A stretch of DNA of 56,725 nucleotides from an uncultured Saprospiraceae bacterium (GTDB taxonomy: Bacteria; Bacteroidota; Bacteroidia; Chitinophagales; Saprospiraceae). The notes below the pieces were generated by a model that saw only the letters and a program-made list of their open reading frames with translations, was not told the DNA's origin and made no database searches. A program made the translations under genes and the position numbers. The DNA lies in assembly GCA_937928575.1 (NCBI GenBank), contig CALFWW010000105.1, forward strand, positions 1-56,725, written 5' to 3'. Positions 38,825-47,715 of the stretch are shown here, piece after piece. Numbering within the stretch: the first letter of the stretch is position 1; each line of letters starts with the position of its first letter.

Positions 38825-39654
38825 TCACACTCGCTGCAATAAGTACAACTGCTCATTAACCACTAAATCACCATTTTCTATCTTATTTTTTGGACTATAC
38901 TTTTTCGAAAGTGATACGTAATCTTCTTGTTGAATTAATTCATAGAAATTAAGTGATTCATAATAACTAGTTGGCAATGTAAGATATTCGAACTTCCCAT
39001 CTACCATTATTTCTTCACTAAAAAATTTAATCAATCTTTTAAAACAATCCGTGTCTTCAATATTATCTAAATAAGAAACAGCTCCCAAATAACTGCCGGA
39101 TATCTGAACATTCCCTATTAATTCAATTAATTCGTTCGTAATTGTTTTACTCAAAAAGAAAATGAGTCCTTCCAACAATACAAATGAACGCTTATTCCCA
39201 ACGATTGATTTTAGTTCAATCTCCAATTCCTCTTTTTCCAAATTGAAATCTTTAGCGATATAATGGATCTTCCGTTCAGGTAATTTCCCTTCCTTTACCA
39301 ATCTTTCAACTTCATTTTTTTATGATGGATGACATCTTTTTGATCTATCTCCACATGAATTAATTCTTTATCAAACAAATAAGGATACATGCTAAATCCA
39401 CAACCAAAATTTATTAATACTTCAATCTCATTTGAAGCAATTAATTTTCTGATTGTTTCATAAAAATGTCGATTTCTCAAACAATGTGTAAACGGCTCAT
39501 CTTTGGAAACCTTTTCCAGGAAGTTGTTAATCCATTTATCTGTCTTAGGATTTTTCCAATAAATTGAATATTTATCTTTGCTCAGTGCCTCATTGGAAGC
39601 TCTGAATGTTGCAATGACAAAAGCGGTTTCGTGTATCTTGATGGTGCCATCCAT
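38825..39654 (-). pseudogene. LCM/TcmP-like SAM-dependent methyltransferase split by a frameshift
   Basis: Two adjoining frames (39654 to 39295 and 39301 to 38825) together make one class I methyltransferase. The first half has TAFVIATFRASNE, then the SAM-binding EVLINFGCGFSMYPYLFD and HVEIDQKDVIHHKK. The second half resumes with VERLVKEGKLPERKIHYIAKDF and VLLEGLIFFLS, the expected order for the leucine carboxyl methyltransferase/TcmP family. The frames switch at a run of seven A on the coding strand (39315-39321); eight A would restore a single frame of about 277 residues. Either a sequencing error, a real mutation, or a slippage-controlled gene. Confidence 0.75.
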
Positions 39655-39721
39655 TTTTATGAATTAACTTTCATTTTTAAAAACTCAATTATTCAAAATA
39701 ATAATAACCAGGCGTATTTTA

Positions 39722-39947
39722 GTAACCCATCCCAGTATTTCACTTCGTTCAAACGCCCTTCCCTTTATCGAAAAGTATTTCGAAAAATGGAAGGGGAGCA
39801 TGTGAGGACGTGAGGATGTGAGCACATGCTGGCAGCGCGAGCTCATGTACTCACGTGAGGCCCTTCCATTTTCAAAGAAAAATTTCTTGGAAAAGGGAAG
39901 GGACGTTCGATCTCGATGGAATCGGGATCGATACAGGGATGGGTTAC
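39722..39947. repeat. 226-bp nested palindrome
   Basis: The ends GTAACCCATCCC (39722-39733) and GGGATGGGTTAC (39936-39947) are perfectly complementary, and the complementarity continues inwards with interruptions (CCCTTCCCTTT / AAAGGGAAGGG-type blocks). Each arm is itself foldable: CCCTTCC...GGAAGGG in the left arm (about 39757-39794) and again in the right (about 39861-39902). The centre has AGCATGTG/CACATGCT. No frame inside looks coding and no transposase is nearby, so it is a palindromic repeat or MITE-like element. Confidence 0.8.
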
Positions 39948-39999
39948 CACATACTCCTTACTTATTTTAGTCAAACTCCAAAAAACACGAATATCCGAA

Positions 40000-40785
40000 T
40001 TATTCCGTTTTAACACACCTAACACAGAGACCAACTGAACGAGTTCGTTGAACAAATTGCACCCAATCTAATCCAGACGAGAAAACCGGAGTCATAGCGT
40101 TGTTATCAGAATTAGTTGTTGAACTCCAATATAAACCCGTAGTCCCAGGAGTGGTATCGAAACCAAAGTGAGATCTTACCCCATTTGGTTCAGCGTCAAA
40201 TCCAAATTGATTGGTGCCATTTTCAAAAGACGATGAATTTACATCATACCACAACCTTGGCTTATCAGATTTTAAATTCAAAGCAGCTACATCATCACCT
40301 GCGAATTCTACCAACACTTGCCAATCTTCTAAATTTGGCAACCTCCAACCATCTGGACAAATTCCTTGTAACACTTCATTTTCGTTTCCAAATTGTTGTG
40401 AATTGGTGGCTGCAAGAAAAGTATAGAACTTGCTTTTAGACAGGTGTTCATTTAAACTACTAAAATCTGCTATATCTGAAGGATACTCCTCATCGAAATC
40501 GAAATAAAATATTTCTGGTGTTTCAAAAGACAAAGTCTCTTCTGGTGTCCCTTTTGGAATTGAAGTACCATCTGGAAATGTAGTCGTTCTTAAATTTTCA
40601 GCCATCCAACATTGATCTCCGATGGTTACGATTTTGTAAGAATTTCCATCGATATCGGTTATTTCATTTGGACATTCAAATGGGGGTTCAGAATTGGGCT
40701 CTTCAATGATTGCTGGTTCTTCTGAACATTGAATAAAGAGCAGGAATAAAATTGTACTTAATTTTAGAATCTTGATTGTTTTCAT
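40000..40785 (-). CDS. FISUMP-domain lipoprotein
   Basis: 261 residues with a lipoprotein signal (TILFLLFIQC, lipid Cys 20). The body is a Fibrobacter succinogenes major paralogous (FISUMP) domain: DIDGNSYKIVTIGDQCWMAENL, then CPDGWRLPNLEDWQVL, and the C-terminal GLYWSSTTN with VGLCVRCVK. This family is widespread in Bacteroidota surface lipoproteins, and its function is unknown. The stop codon lies 52 bp from the end of the 226-bp palindrome. Confidence 0.85.
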   Translation of the reverse strand: MKTIKILKLSTILFLLFIQCSEEPAIIEEPNSEPPFECPNEITDIDGNSYKIVTIGDQCWMAENLRTTTFPDGTSIPKGTPEETLSFETPEIFYFDFDEEYPSDIADFSSLNEHLSKSKFYTFLAATNSQQFGNENEVLQGICPDGWRLPNLEDWQVLVEFAGDDVAALNLKSDKPRLWYDVNSSSFENGTNQFGFDAEPNGVRSHFGFDTTPGTTGLYWSSTTNSDNNAMTPVFSSGLDWVQFVQRTRSVGLCVRCVKTE

Positions 40786-41297
40786 GGTCTTAAGGTAGGG
40801 TGTTCAGAATACTGAATATGATGTGTTTAACTTTTTAGAATATTCAAAATGAAAGTAGCGATTTTAAATAAGACATTTTTCAAATTCTTTATAATTCACA
40901 CAATAGTTTGGCTTTGCCCTCGCCGGGCGGCAATCCTTTTTCCCAGATGAAAAAGTATTCAAAAAATCCTGGCTTTATTCAGTTTTTAACGCTCCAAAAG
41001 TTCTAAACTCCTAAAATGAAAAAACTAACATAACAATACTTTTTCATACTTAACACTATTGCTACGCAAGCAGGCAAGCTTTTCAACACGCTTCGTTCGG
41101 CTCATACAATTTTCATTTCTTAACGGATTTTAAAACTTTTTCCACTAAACTGAATAATGCCAAAAGTGAAATTCAACCTTATTCTATTCAATAAAAATTT
41201 GAGTGCTTCAAGTACAAATTGAAAAAGTTTTTAATGACCAGTATTGAATCAATTATATTTTTTTCGGAATTCATTTCCTATATCGTAATTAGTTGTT
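40786..41297. other. 512-bp intergenic region, nothing convincing
   Basis: AT-rich sequence with a GC-richer patch near 40910-40975 (TTTGGCTTTGCCCTCGCCGGGCGG, including small GCC/GGC stems) that resembles intergenic repeat debris. No frame with a recognisable motif and no clear promoter or terminator was found. Confidence 0.5.
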
Positions 41298-41876
41298 TTA
41301 ATTTACTATTTTATTGATTAGGAATACAATAATTTGAGAAGTAGATTTCGGGTTTGGTTTGTTAGGTATTGTATTACTTTTTTCTGCTGAAATCAGTTGC
41401 TGATTGTAGTTATAGACTCTGGCACTAGCTGTCCCATCGATCAATAAAATAACAATCAACATGGCCATCGCCGTAATTGCACTTGCTCTCCAAATGGGTT
41501 TATTCATGAATAGAATGATAAGACTGCATATGATGAGGATAATCGGAATCGCTTTGAAAACAATGGTGTCATATTCCTTCAAAGTTGCATCGGCACGCTG
41601 TAATTCTGATGTTATAAAAGCGGCAGAATCCTTTTTATACTCTAAAGGAAAATTTGCATGTCTTGATTTATTTGTAAAAAACAGACCCAATCCAATGATG
41701 ACAAGTAAAGCCCCTGCGACTAAAGTGGGAATGATGTATGCTCTGGCCATTTCGGTCTTCCCCAATTGCCAAAATCCATAACTAGCTGCCAAAAATCCAA
41801 GTCCAAAAAGAACGAAAAAAGGCGTCGAAAAAAGTTCGGCTTTTGCCCAATCCGTTGAGGCTTTCAAGATATCCAT
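41298..41876 (-). CDS. four-helix membrane protein, function unknown
   Basis: 192 residues with about four predicted membrane helices (roughly 20-40, 48-68, 108-125, 130-148), the middle pair separated by a polar segment with ELQRADATLKEYDT. No enzymatic motif is visible and no named family is recognised. It precedes an SDR gene read in the same direction with a gap of 76 bp, so the two may be co-transcribed. Confidence 0.6.
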   Translation of the reverse strand: MDILKASTDWAKAELFSTPFFVLFGLGFLAASYGFWQLGKTEMARAYIIPTLVAGALLVIIGLGLFFTNKSRHANFPLEYKKDSAAFITSELQRADATLKEYDTIVFKAIPIILIICSLIILFMNKPIWRASAITAMAMLIVILLIDGTASARVYNYNQQLISAEKSNTIPNKPNPKSTSQIIVFLINKIVN

Positions 41877-41952
41877 TTGTGTAAAATTTTAGTATTAAAA
41901 GATTGAATTGCTAACTACAGGAGTATACTATTTTTTGTTAAATTTTATACTA

Positions 41953-42903
41953 CTAAATAGCCCATTTCATTCCCGTTTCTTTTTCAGAAATTTCCCATAA
42001 TTTTTTCGATACTTCCTTGTCCTTCGCATGCGGTTTTAATTCATGAGCGCCGACCGGCCCGACCCAATAATTTCTTCCCGTAGGACCATAGAATTCTTTT
42101 TGATCCAGATTTTCCTCAGTAGCACACATGAGTTGTGGATAAGCACCATTCTCTGCTGGCTGTGTCAATGGTGACAACTTCATCAAGCCAAAAATCATCC
42201 GCATCATAAAACTTCCGCTTGTTGCAATAAGGGATGTTCTGGAAGAACCTGGATGACAAGCATAAGCCTTGACGGATGTTTTACCCGCTGATGCTAATCT
42301 ATCTTGAAGTTCGTAGATGGACATGATCTGTGCGAGTTTACTTTGACTGTAAGCATTATTGGGTGTGTAATCTTTCTCCCAATTTAAGTCATCAAATTTT
42401 ATCGTCTTCAATCCCATATCATAACCCATACTACCTACTGTAACTATGCGTCCATTTGATTTTTCTAACAATGGATACAACATCGCTTGCAAAGTAAAAT
42501 GCCCGTAGTAATTGACGCCCATTTGGCTCTCCCAACCATCTACGGTCAACTGCTTTTTCGGCACCTGTGCAATGGCCGCATTGCAAAGTAATGCATCGAT
42601 CCGTGTGACCGTATTTAATACTTCTTTCGCCGCTTTTTTTACGGAAGCTTGTTCTGCTAAGTCCATTGTTATGGCACTTACTGCAATGTTATCGCCGAGT
42701 TCTTGCTTGAGAACAGCAATAGTATTGGTTGATTTTTGAGGATTGCGATTTAGCATGACAACTTTCGCTCCTTTAGAAAGCAAAATTTTTGCTGCCTCAA
42801 ACCCAGTGCCACTAGTCGTCCCCGTGATCACAAATGTTTGACCATCCAAGGACTTAATTCTTGAAGGTGTCCAACCCTCTTTTCCAAATTGGTTATTTTT
42901 CAA
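41953..42903 (-). CDS. short-chain dehydrogenase/reductase (retinol dehydrogenase-like; TTG start)
   Basis: 316 residues. The first start after an in-frame TAA is TTG at 42903, since no ATG precedes the cofactor loop. The NAD(P) loop is TGTTSGTG (27-34), where the family usually has TGxxxGxG; LLCNAAIA is the NAG-type motif; GSMGY carries the catalytic Ser and AYSQSKLAQ the YxxxK pair. The extended length and NCB-like tail fit the retinol dehydrogenase or protochlorophyllide-reductase-like branch. The substrate is unknown. Confidence 0.88.
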   Translation of the reverse strand: MKNNQFGKEGWTPSRIKSLDGQTFVITGTTSGTGFEAAKILLSKGAKVVMLNRNPQKSTNTIAVLKQELGDNIAVSAITMDLAEQASVKKAAKEVLNTVTRIDALLCNAAIAQVPKKQLTVDGWESQMGVNYYGHFTLQAMLYPLLEKSNGRIVTVGSMGYDMGLKTIKFDDLNWEKDYTPNNAYSQSKLAQIMSIYELQDRLASAGKTSVKAYACHPGSSRTSLIATSGSFMMRMIFGLMKLSPLTQPAENGAYPQLMCATEENLDQKEFYGPTGRNYWVGPVGAHELKPHAKDKEVSKKLWEISEKETGMKWAI

Positions 42904-43402
42904 TGTTTTTGTTTTTTTAAACGTTTAAAATTCTTCTCTCAGTTGTAATTCTAATCACTTCTAAAGATCGCTTAAATCTATAAAAATCCAAATAGGGTTG
43001 TTTATACAAATTTGTAACTTTTGGATACATTCTGGTTTTGTGTGGTGGAATTGATCGTATGGTGGAATGAAGGGGTAGAAATTCTATTGTAGATATTCCG
43101 TTTTTGAATACACTTTTGATTTGATGAATTTTTTTGAGGAGAGGGTTAAGGATTCTATAAGATATGTTGTAAACCAATTAGGGTGCACAGCATAATAAGA
43201 CTGAATTTTTTCATTATGTTTTTTATTTGAAGATAATGAAATGGGTTTTGGAGTTTGGTTGTTAGTGGGCTAAGGCATAGCTATAGGCTATAGTGCTTGA
43301 CGAGGCTAGAAGCAAGATCAATATTATACGCAGTTAGACTCTTTTTCGGATTAACTCCTAAGTATCTGTCGCTTTTAATATTATAGAAATTTTGTCCTTC
43401 TT
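42904..43402. other. 499-bp region between the SDR gene and the cassette-like segment
   Basis: AT-rich, without convincing coding frames; an 86-codon minus-strand frame at 42917-43177 has no recognisable motif. The right part carries attC-like site B (43267-43339, separate entry). The GTTAG at 43261-43265 and 43333-43337 are direct copies 72 bp apart. Confidence 0.5.
43267..43339. other. attC-like stem-loop, site B (candidate)
   Basis: Outer boxes are GGGCTAAGG (left) and GTTAGAC (right); the inner part has GCTTG...CTAGAAGC able to fold. It aligns with site A at 45955-46026 over most of its length (shared TGCTTG, CGA, AGAA, CAA, AT, TATA and GTTAGA in the same order). It lies 63 bp beyond the stop of the DUF4468 gene, where an integron cassette's attC would be. 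The left box lacks the C of the AAC end, so it would be an imperfect site. Confidence 0.35.
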
Positions 43403-43969
43403 TTACCAATCATCTGAATTATCAGATTCTTCATTTGATTTCAAATATTCCGATAGATCTAGATTTAATCCATTGAATAATTTCTCTACTGATGGCGGTA
43501 TAGGTGTATGAGCCTTTCTTAGTTTTCCTTTTTTATAGTAAACTGCTCCACTTTCAAAATTAATAGACGCGGTATTAGCCGGAGTATATTGAGTAGCAGG
43601 AACTCTGTAATCTAAGATTAATGGAGTGAACTTATATTTATTATCCTTGAATTCTAATTCAATTGTATAAGTTCCAGGAAAACATGCTGGTGCCCCCAGA
43701 ACGTTAACACAAATAATGTTTTCCTTACTTCCTTCGAATCTTATTTTTTTCTTATCGATAGTGGTTTTTATAACTTCATCTGGATTTTTGTAGGTTTCCT
43801 TAATCCAATTTATTGATTTTTCAAAGAGTTTCGTTTGGTTTTGATCATCAATCTTGGTGACGACATATTCTGGATTTAATCCTTCATAGTTATAGATAAA
43901 TTTTTCTTGCCCAAATGTGAAGAAGCAAATTGTAATAAGCAATGTTATTGTTAATGTAGTTTTTTTCAT
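43403..43969 (-). CDS. exported DUF4468-domain protein
   Basis: 188 residues with a signal peptide (MKKTTLTITLLITICFFTFGQ). The mature N-terminal half (LFEKSINWIKETYKNPDEVI...) resembles the TBP-like DUF4468 domain common in Bacteroidota. Two cysteines flank VLGAPA (C80 and C86), perhaps a disulfide. The C-terminal tail is acidic (SNEESDNSDDW). It is one of three minus-strand genes in the AT-rich segment with attC-like sites; its function is unknown. Confidence 0.7.
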   Translation of the reverse strand: MKKTTLTITLLITICFFTFGQEKFIYNYEGLNPEYVVTKIDDQNQTKLFEKSINWIKETYKNPDEVIKTTIDKKKIRFEGSKENIICVNVLGAPACFPGTYTIELEFKDNKYKFTPLILDYRVPATQYTPANTASINFESGAVYYKKGKLRKAHTPIPPSVEKLFNGLNLDLSEYLKSNEESDNSDDW

Positions 43970-44348
43970 TTTTTTTCGTTTTAAGTGTTGTTTAATTAAA
44001 AAAGTTTAAAAACGTTGGGTCAAAATTAATTCGGAAGTAAATTACTGGATGTTCCTTTTTGATAGCTAATTTACTAATTTGTTGATTAAGATAGCAATTT
44101 TTCAAAATTTGCAAGCATCAGATACCTGTGATTAGCTTTTACTTCTTTCTATACATTATGTTAATGTCTGAAATCATTTTCATTTGTGTGGTTTGGAAAT
44201 GACTTCAAGTTGAAGGTTTAGTAGGTCACTGTCAATTATTTGGAATACGGATTTGGGTTTTTGTTGTTAGGGATGTTTCAACGGATTTGAGTATGAAGTG
44301 TCTCTCGACAAAGGAGAGACATGCTGTCATCACTTATTGTTACTTCAG
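43970..44348. other. 379-bp gap inside the cassette-like segment
   Basis: AT-rich and without coding frames. Near 44304-44329 there is a stem TGTCTCTCG/GGAGAGACA, and a weak attC-like arrangement (CAAC at about 44280, GTTAC at 44339-44343) lies directly at the stop of the downstream membrane-protein gene; I would not rely on it. Confidence 0.4.
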
Positions 44349-45932
44349 TTATATTTTTCTAATAGCATGCATTATTCCTATTTCTATTCCTTGAGTTGAC
44401 ATTCTCATTTTTCTCCCTTTATCTTCATTGAATTTTACATTTTGAAATTCGAAACCATCAAATTCCTTTTGTCCGTCAATTAGATTTTCTTGTTTTGTAG
44501 CATTTAAGTAATGTCCAATTTTTCTTACTTGTTCATATTGGGAATTTATAAGTCGATTCAAATTTCCTTTCACTTGTTCATCTTTTAATAAAGGATTATT
44601 TCTATAAGATTCTATTCTTCTTAGAGTCTGTATAAATTTAGGGCTAAGGTAGATTCTATTCAATTTATGATTCCGCCAGTCAGGAATTGGAGAATGAATA
44701 CTTCCTTTTTGCCAAGATTTATCCCTTGAATCACTTGTTAGTCCAATAAATGAACTACTCTTTAAAAGGTCGATTTTATCTCTATATTTCAATGTATCAT
44801 TTAATTTGTTTGTAAACAAAAAGTCCATTCTTAATAACTCCTTGTTCAATTCATAGACTCCTTTGTAATCAAATATACTGTCCACAGAATTTAAGTCAAT
44901 TTCTTCATTGAAGAGATTGACTTCATTATAGAACTTAAGTGTATCTATTTGTTCGTCAGTGTAAATGCTTTTATCAAATATTCTTGGAAATCTTCTCTCC
45001 AATGATTTTGGATTTATTTTAGAAACAGGGTTTCGTGTTTTAGTGATAAAATCTTGATTATTATTTCCTATAGGAAAATATTTATTGGCACTTAACAGGA
45101 TAAAAGTTGTTATAAGCAAAATTGTAGAAAAGACAAACCCAATAACTGACAAAGGCTTATGGCGAACATCAAAATAATTAAGGGCGAACTTTAATATTAC
45201 TTTCGGTAGGAAAATCAATTTAATTATCAGTGCTGCCAAAAGGTATATCCAAATCCAAATGGACGTGAAAAATGCTGAGTAAACGAAAACGCTGAATGGG
45301 AATGACATTTTCCAGTTTGCTTTAGGCGTTCCCTCGAATTCAATATGGTCTTGCACTGGAATTGAATACCAAGAATCAAGGAAGCTAAAATGGTACAAGT
45401 CACTCATCAAATATTTACTTCCAAGCTTTGTTCCTATTATAAGAAATGTAGCAATTATTAAAAAAGTGAGAAAGAAATCAAGAATTAATAAGAAAATTTT
45501 CTTCATTATTCCTTCCGTCTTGTCCATTATTCCTAAAATGAATCTCGTTTCAAGCAAAGACAAATAATCAGGAATTATAGTGAATACTATAATGAAAGGC
45601 AAAATATCTTTTAATATATCAATCCCAGCTAAATCAAAATCTGGAACATTATTGTAGTTGATTTTATAATAGATTAAATATGTAAGTGAGAAGATAGAAA
45701 TAGAAAAAAGAATTGACATTAGAAAGCATCTTAGGGAAAAATGCTTCTTAGAAAATAATCTATCAAATATATCCAAGAATGGATTTATGATTGAGTTCTT
45801 TGAGTCTTTAGTTCCTAATAACCATTTTACAAGTTCCTTTTTTTTACTTCTAAGTAAATATGTATCAGCTTCCTTGAACATTCTGTATGTTCCCCAAGAA
45901 AGAACTATTGCTATTCCATAAATTGCTATCAT
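44349..45932 (-). CDS. large polytopic membrane protein, function unknown
   Basis: 527 residues with about seven predicted membrane segments, all in the N-terminal 290 residues (roughly 1-15, 68-88, 105-122, 145-170, 215-238, 258-280). The C-terminal 240 residues are hydrophilic, rich in Lys, Asn and Leu, and contain no motif that I recognise. No transporter or enzyme signature is visible. It is the middle gene of the three-gene AT-rich segment. Confidence 0.6.
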   Translation of the reverse strand: MIAIYGIAIVLSWGTYRMFKEADTYLLRSKKKELVKWLLGTKDSKNSIINPFLDIFDRLFSKKHFSLRCFLMSILFSISIFSLTYLIYYKINYNNVPDFDLAGIDILKDILPFIIVFTIIPDYLSLLETRFILGIMDKTEGIMKKIFLLILDFFLTFLIIATFLIIGTKLGSKYLMSDLYHFSFLDSWYSIPVQDHIEFEGTPKANWKMSFPFSVFVYSAFFTSIWIWIYLLAALIIKLIFLPKVILKFALNYFDVRHKPLSVIGFVFSTILLITTFILLSANKYFPIGNNNQDFITKTRNPVSKINPKSLERRFPRIFDKSIYTDEQIDTLKFYNEVNLFNEEIDLNSVDSIFDYKGVYELNKELLRMDFLFTNKLNDTLKYRDKIDLLKSSSFIGLTSDSRDKSWQKGSIHSPIPDWRNHKLNRIYLSPKFIQTLRRIESYRNNPLLKDEQVKGNLNRLINSQYEQVRKIGHYLNATKQENLIDGQKEFDGFEFQNVKFNEDKGRKMRMSTQGIEIGIMHAIRKI

Positions 45933-45954
45933 TTCATTGTGTTCAGTTTTTTCG

Positions 45955-46026
45955 CCCTAACGGTAAATATACCCATCGTTGCTTGGCGATAGCCAGAAAC
46001 AATGATTGGGGTATATAGTGTTAGAG
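45955..46026. other. attC-like stem-loop, site A (candidate)
   Basis: The left box is CCCTAACG and the right box GTTAGAG, mutually complementary and close to the integron consensus RYYYAAC / GTTRRRY (6 of 7 each). Inside, TATACCC (45968-45974) pairs with GGGTATA (about 46009-46015), ATCGTTG partly pairs with CAATGAT with unpaired bases, and the tip TGGCGATAGCCA folds on itself. It lies 50 bp past the stop of the HNH gene and is related to site B. The overall length of about 72 bp fits attC. No integrase gene is present in the window. Confidence 0.45.
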
Positions 46027-46076
46027 ACAGATTTTCAATTACGATTCGATTTTATTAAATTTCTCTAATTCGATTC

Positions 46077-46847
46077 CTAAATTTTAAAACTATATTTATC
46101 GGGAGCTTTGGTAATTAGAAACCTATCTACAATTCCTGGATTATCAATTCGCACTGCTATTATAGTTACTAAATCCCAGGTCTTATTCGTTTTTGATTTT
46201 TCATTATTAAATTTCAGATTTACCGATCTTCTTATTCCAAATAGTTTAAAATTCACTCCATTTAAATCTGCTATATTCTTGCTAAGTTCTAATCCCAATT
46301 TCTCTTTATCTTCATAACTCATAAATTCTAGTATTTCACCAAAATCCTTTATTAGATCAAATAGGATAGGAATAATCTCGATTTCATCTTTAGATTTTAA
46401 ATCTTCATATTCAAGCATAGAACCATGAGCTCCATCTAATAATTTCAAGAGTTTAGAGCCATTATTAATTTCTTCGAGACTGACAACTTTTGATTCAATA
46501 TTTGTAAACGCAGATGGATCTATTGAGAGAGTTGTTTTAACCCAATTTTCATGCATTGCTTTAATCAAAACTAACGTTTCCAAAGGATAAACATCAATTA
46601 GGGTGTCAATTCTTTTGTGATCATTTGCACATAAAAGGATTAGATTTTCGCAATCATCAAAGTCATTACAATGTAATGCTAAATTGCCCCTCGGGCCATC
46701 TTTTTTTGAAGATATAATATGGCATTCCTCACCTAGAATTAAACTGCTCTCTTGATTCTCTTTTTGAATTAGTTCTATTCTACACATAGCACATCTATTC
46801 CCAGAATTTGCCCATAAAATTTTTCTATTCCTTACACTTATTGACAT
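46077..46847 (-). CDS. HNH endonuclease-like protein
   Basis: 256 residues. The N-terminal 110 residues form an HNH domain: CAMC near residue 18-21, then GEECHIISSKKDGPRGN with the catalytic His, NLILLCANDHKRIDT completing the metal site. The C-terminal part is unknown. HNH genes are often mobile or defence-related; whether this one acts on foreign DNA cannot be told from the sequence. It precedes attC-like site A. Confidence 0.8.
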   Translation of the reverse strand: MSISVRNRKILWANSGNRCAMCRIELIQKENQESSLILGEECHIISSKKDGPRGNLALHCNDFDDCENLILLCANDHKRIDTLIDVYPLETLVLIKAMHENWVKTTLSIDPSAFTNIESKVVSLEEINNGSKLLKLLDGAHGSMLEYEDLKSKDEIEIIPILFDLIKDFGEILEFMSYEDKEKLGLELSKNIADLNGVNFKLFGIRRSVNLKFNNEKSKTNKTWDLVTIIAVRIDNPGIVDRFLITKAPDKYSFKI

Positions 46848-47241
46848 GTTTATAAATTCAATTCAGGTTTATGTTTTCTTATTTGACGCTAACATTTGTA
46901 TATCCACACTACAACCAATGGTAAGGAGATTTCTTCCTTACAAAACAAAAAATACACATTCCAATCAACAAATCCAAACCCCACCCAACCACCTAACACC
47001 ATAAAAACACCCGACCCAAAATTTCCTAACACCCTTACCACATCCCAAACCAATCAAAATCCTGTTTGTAACCGTAAAACAAACGGCTACAAACGACTAT
47101 AAACGACAGTAAATGTTTAATACCCGACTACGACTTGCATGGGTTCCTAACTTTGCATCGTCGATCAAACGGATTGACATTTTTTAAACAATACTATTTC
47201 GTAACGGCCTGTAATATAGTGCAGGCAAAAATTTAATTATT
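46848..47241. other. 394-bp ssb leader region, G-depleted
   Basis: The plus strand from 46931 to 47062 contains one G in about 132 bases, so the minus strand is nearly C-free and has GGTGG-TT-GGG-T-GGGG-TTT-GG (about 46974-46999 complement), a possible G-quadruplex. A small hairpin GTAAGGA/TCCTTAC lies at 46921-46940. Three related units (CAAACGGC, TACAAACGAC, TATAAACGAC) follow at about 47079-47106. No coding frame is convincing. Confidence 0.6.
47148..47155 (+). promoter_or_regulatory. candidate -7 box for ssb (TAACTTTG)
   Basis: A full TAnnTTTG match 87 nt before the ssb start; transcription would begin near 47161. No TTTG at the standard -33 distance is visible. Confidence 0.45.
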
Positions 47242-47589
47242 ATGAATACTTTGAGAAATCGTGTACAGCTTATCGGACACCTGGGACAAGAACCTAAATT
47301 GGTAACTTATGATTCTGGAAAAAAGAAAATGACGGTCTCTGTCGCTACCAATGAAGTTTTCCGCAACGCAAAAGGAGAACGAGTCAATGACACCCAATGG
47401 CACAATGTGGTTGCATGGGGCAAGACCGCAGAAAATATTACTAAGTATCTGAAGAAAGGATCTGAAGTGGCGCTGAATGGGAAGTTGGTGCACCGCAACT
47501 ATGAGGACAAAGAAGGCAACAAAAAATACATCACAGAAGTGATTGTCAACGAGTATATGTTTTTAGACAAATCAGATACGCCGTTTTAG
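47242..47589 (+). CDS. ssb: single-stranded DNA-binding protein
   Basis: 115 residues forming one OB fold: RNRVQLIGHLGQEPKL, WHNVVAWGKTAENITKYLKKGSEVALNGKLVHR and YITEVIVNEYMFL are the conserved blocks. The linker and acidic tail are very short, ending in DTPF rather than the usual DDxPF, so it looks like one of the shorter SSB types seen in Bacteroidota and mobile elements. It binds ssDNA during replication and repair. It is transcribed away from the cassette-like segment, with a G-depleted leader. Confidence 0.95.
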   Translation: MNTLRNRVQLIGHLGQEPKLVTYDSGKKKMTVSVATNEVFRNAKGERVNDTQWHNVVAWGKTAENITKYLKKGSEVALNGKLVHRNYEDKEGNKKYITEVIVNEYMFLDKSDTPF

Positions 47590-47715
47590 ATCACAATTTG
47601 TATCAGCACTTTTGATGAAAGATAGTTTCTCGGTTGTCCGTTGGAGGAAACGAAGGCGGATGACCGAGACTTTGAGAAGCTGTATTTGGGCGATAAATTA
47701 TTTTGAAGAAAAGAA

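Noticed and set aside
42917-43177. 86-codon minus-strand frame upstream of the SDR gene
   Set aside because: No motif, no signal, and it covers the probable promoter region of the SDR gene.
44280-44348. Third attC-like site
   Set aside because: The boxes are poor (CAAC and GTTAC), and the right one almost touches the gene's stop codon; the central stem may be an ordinary hairpin.
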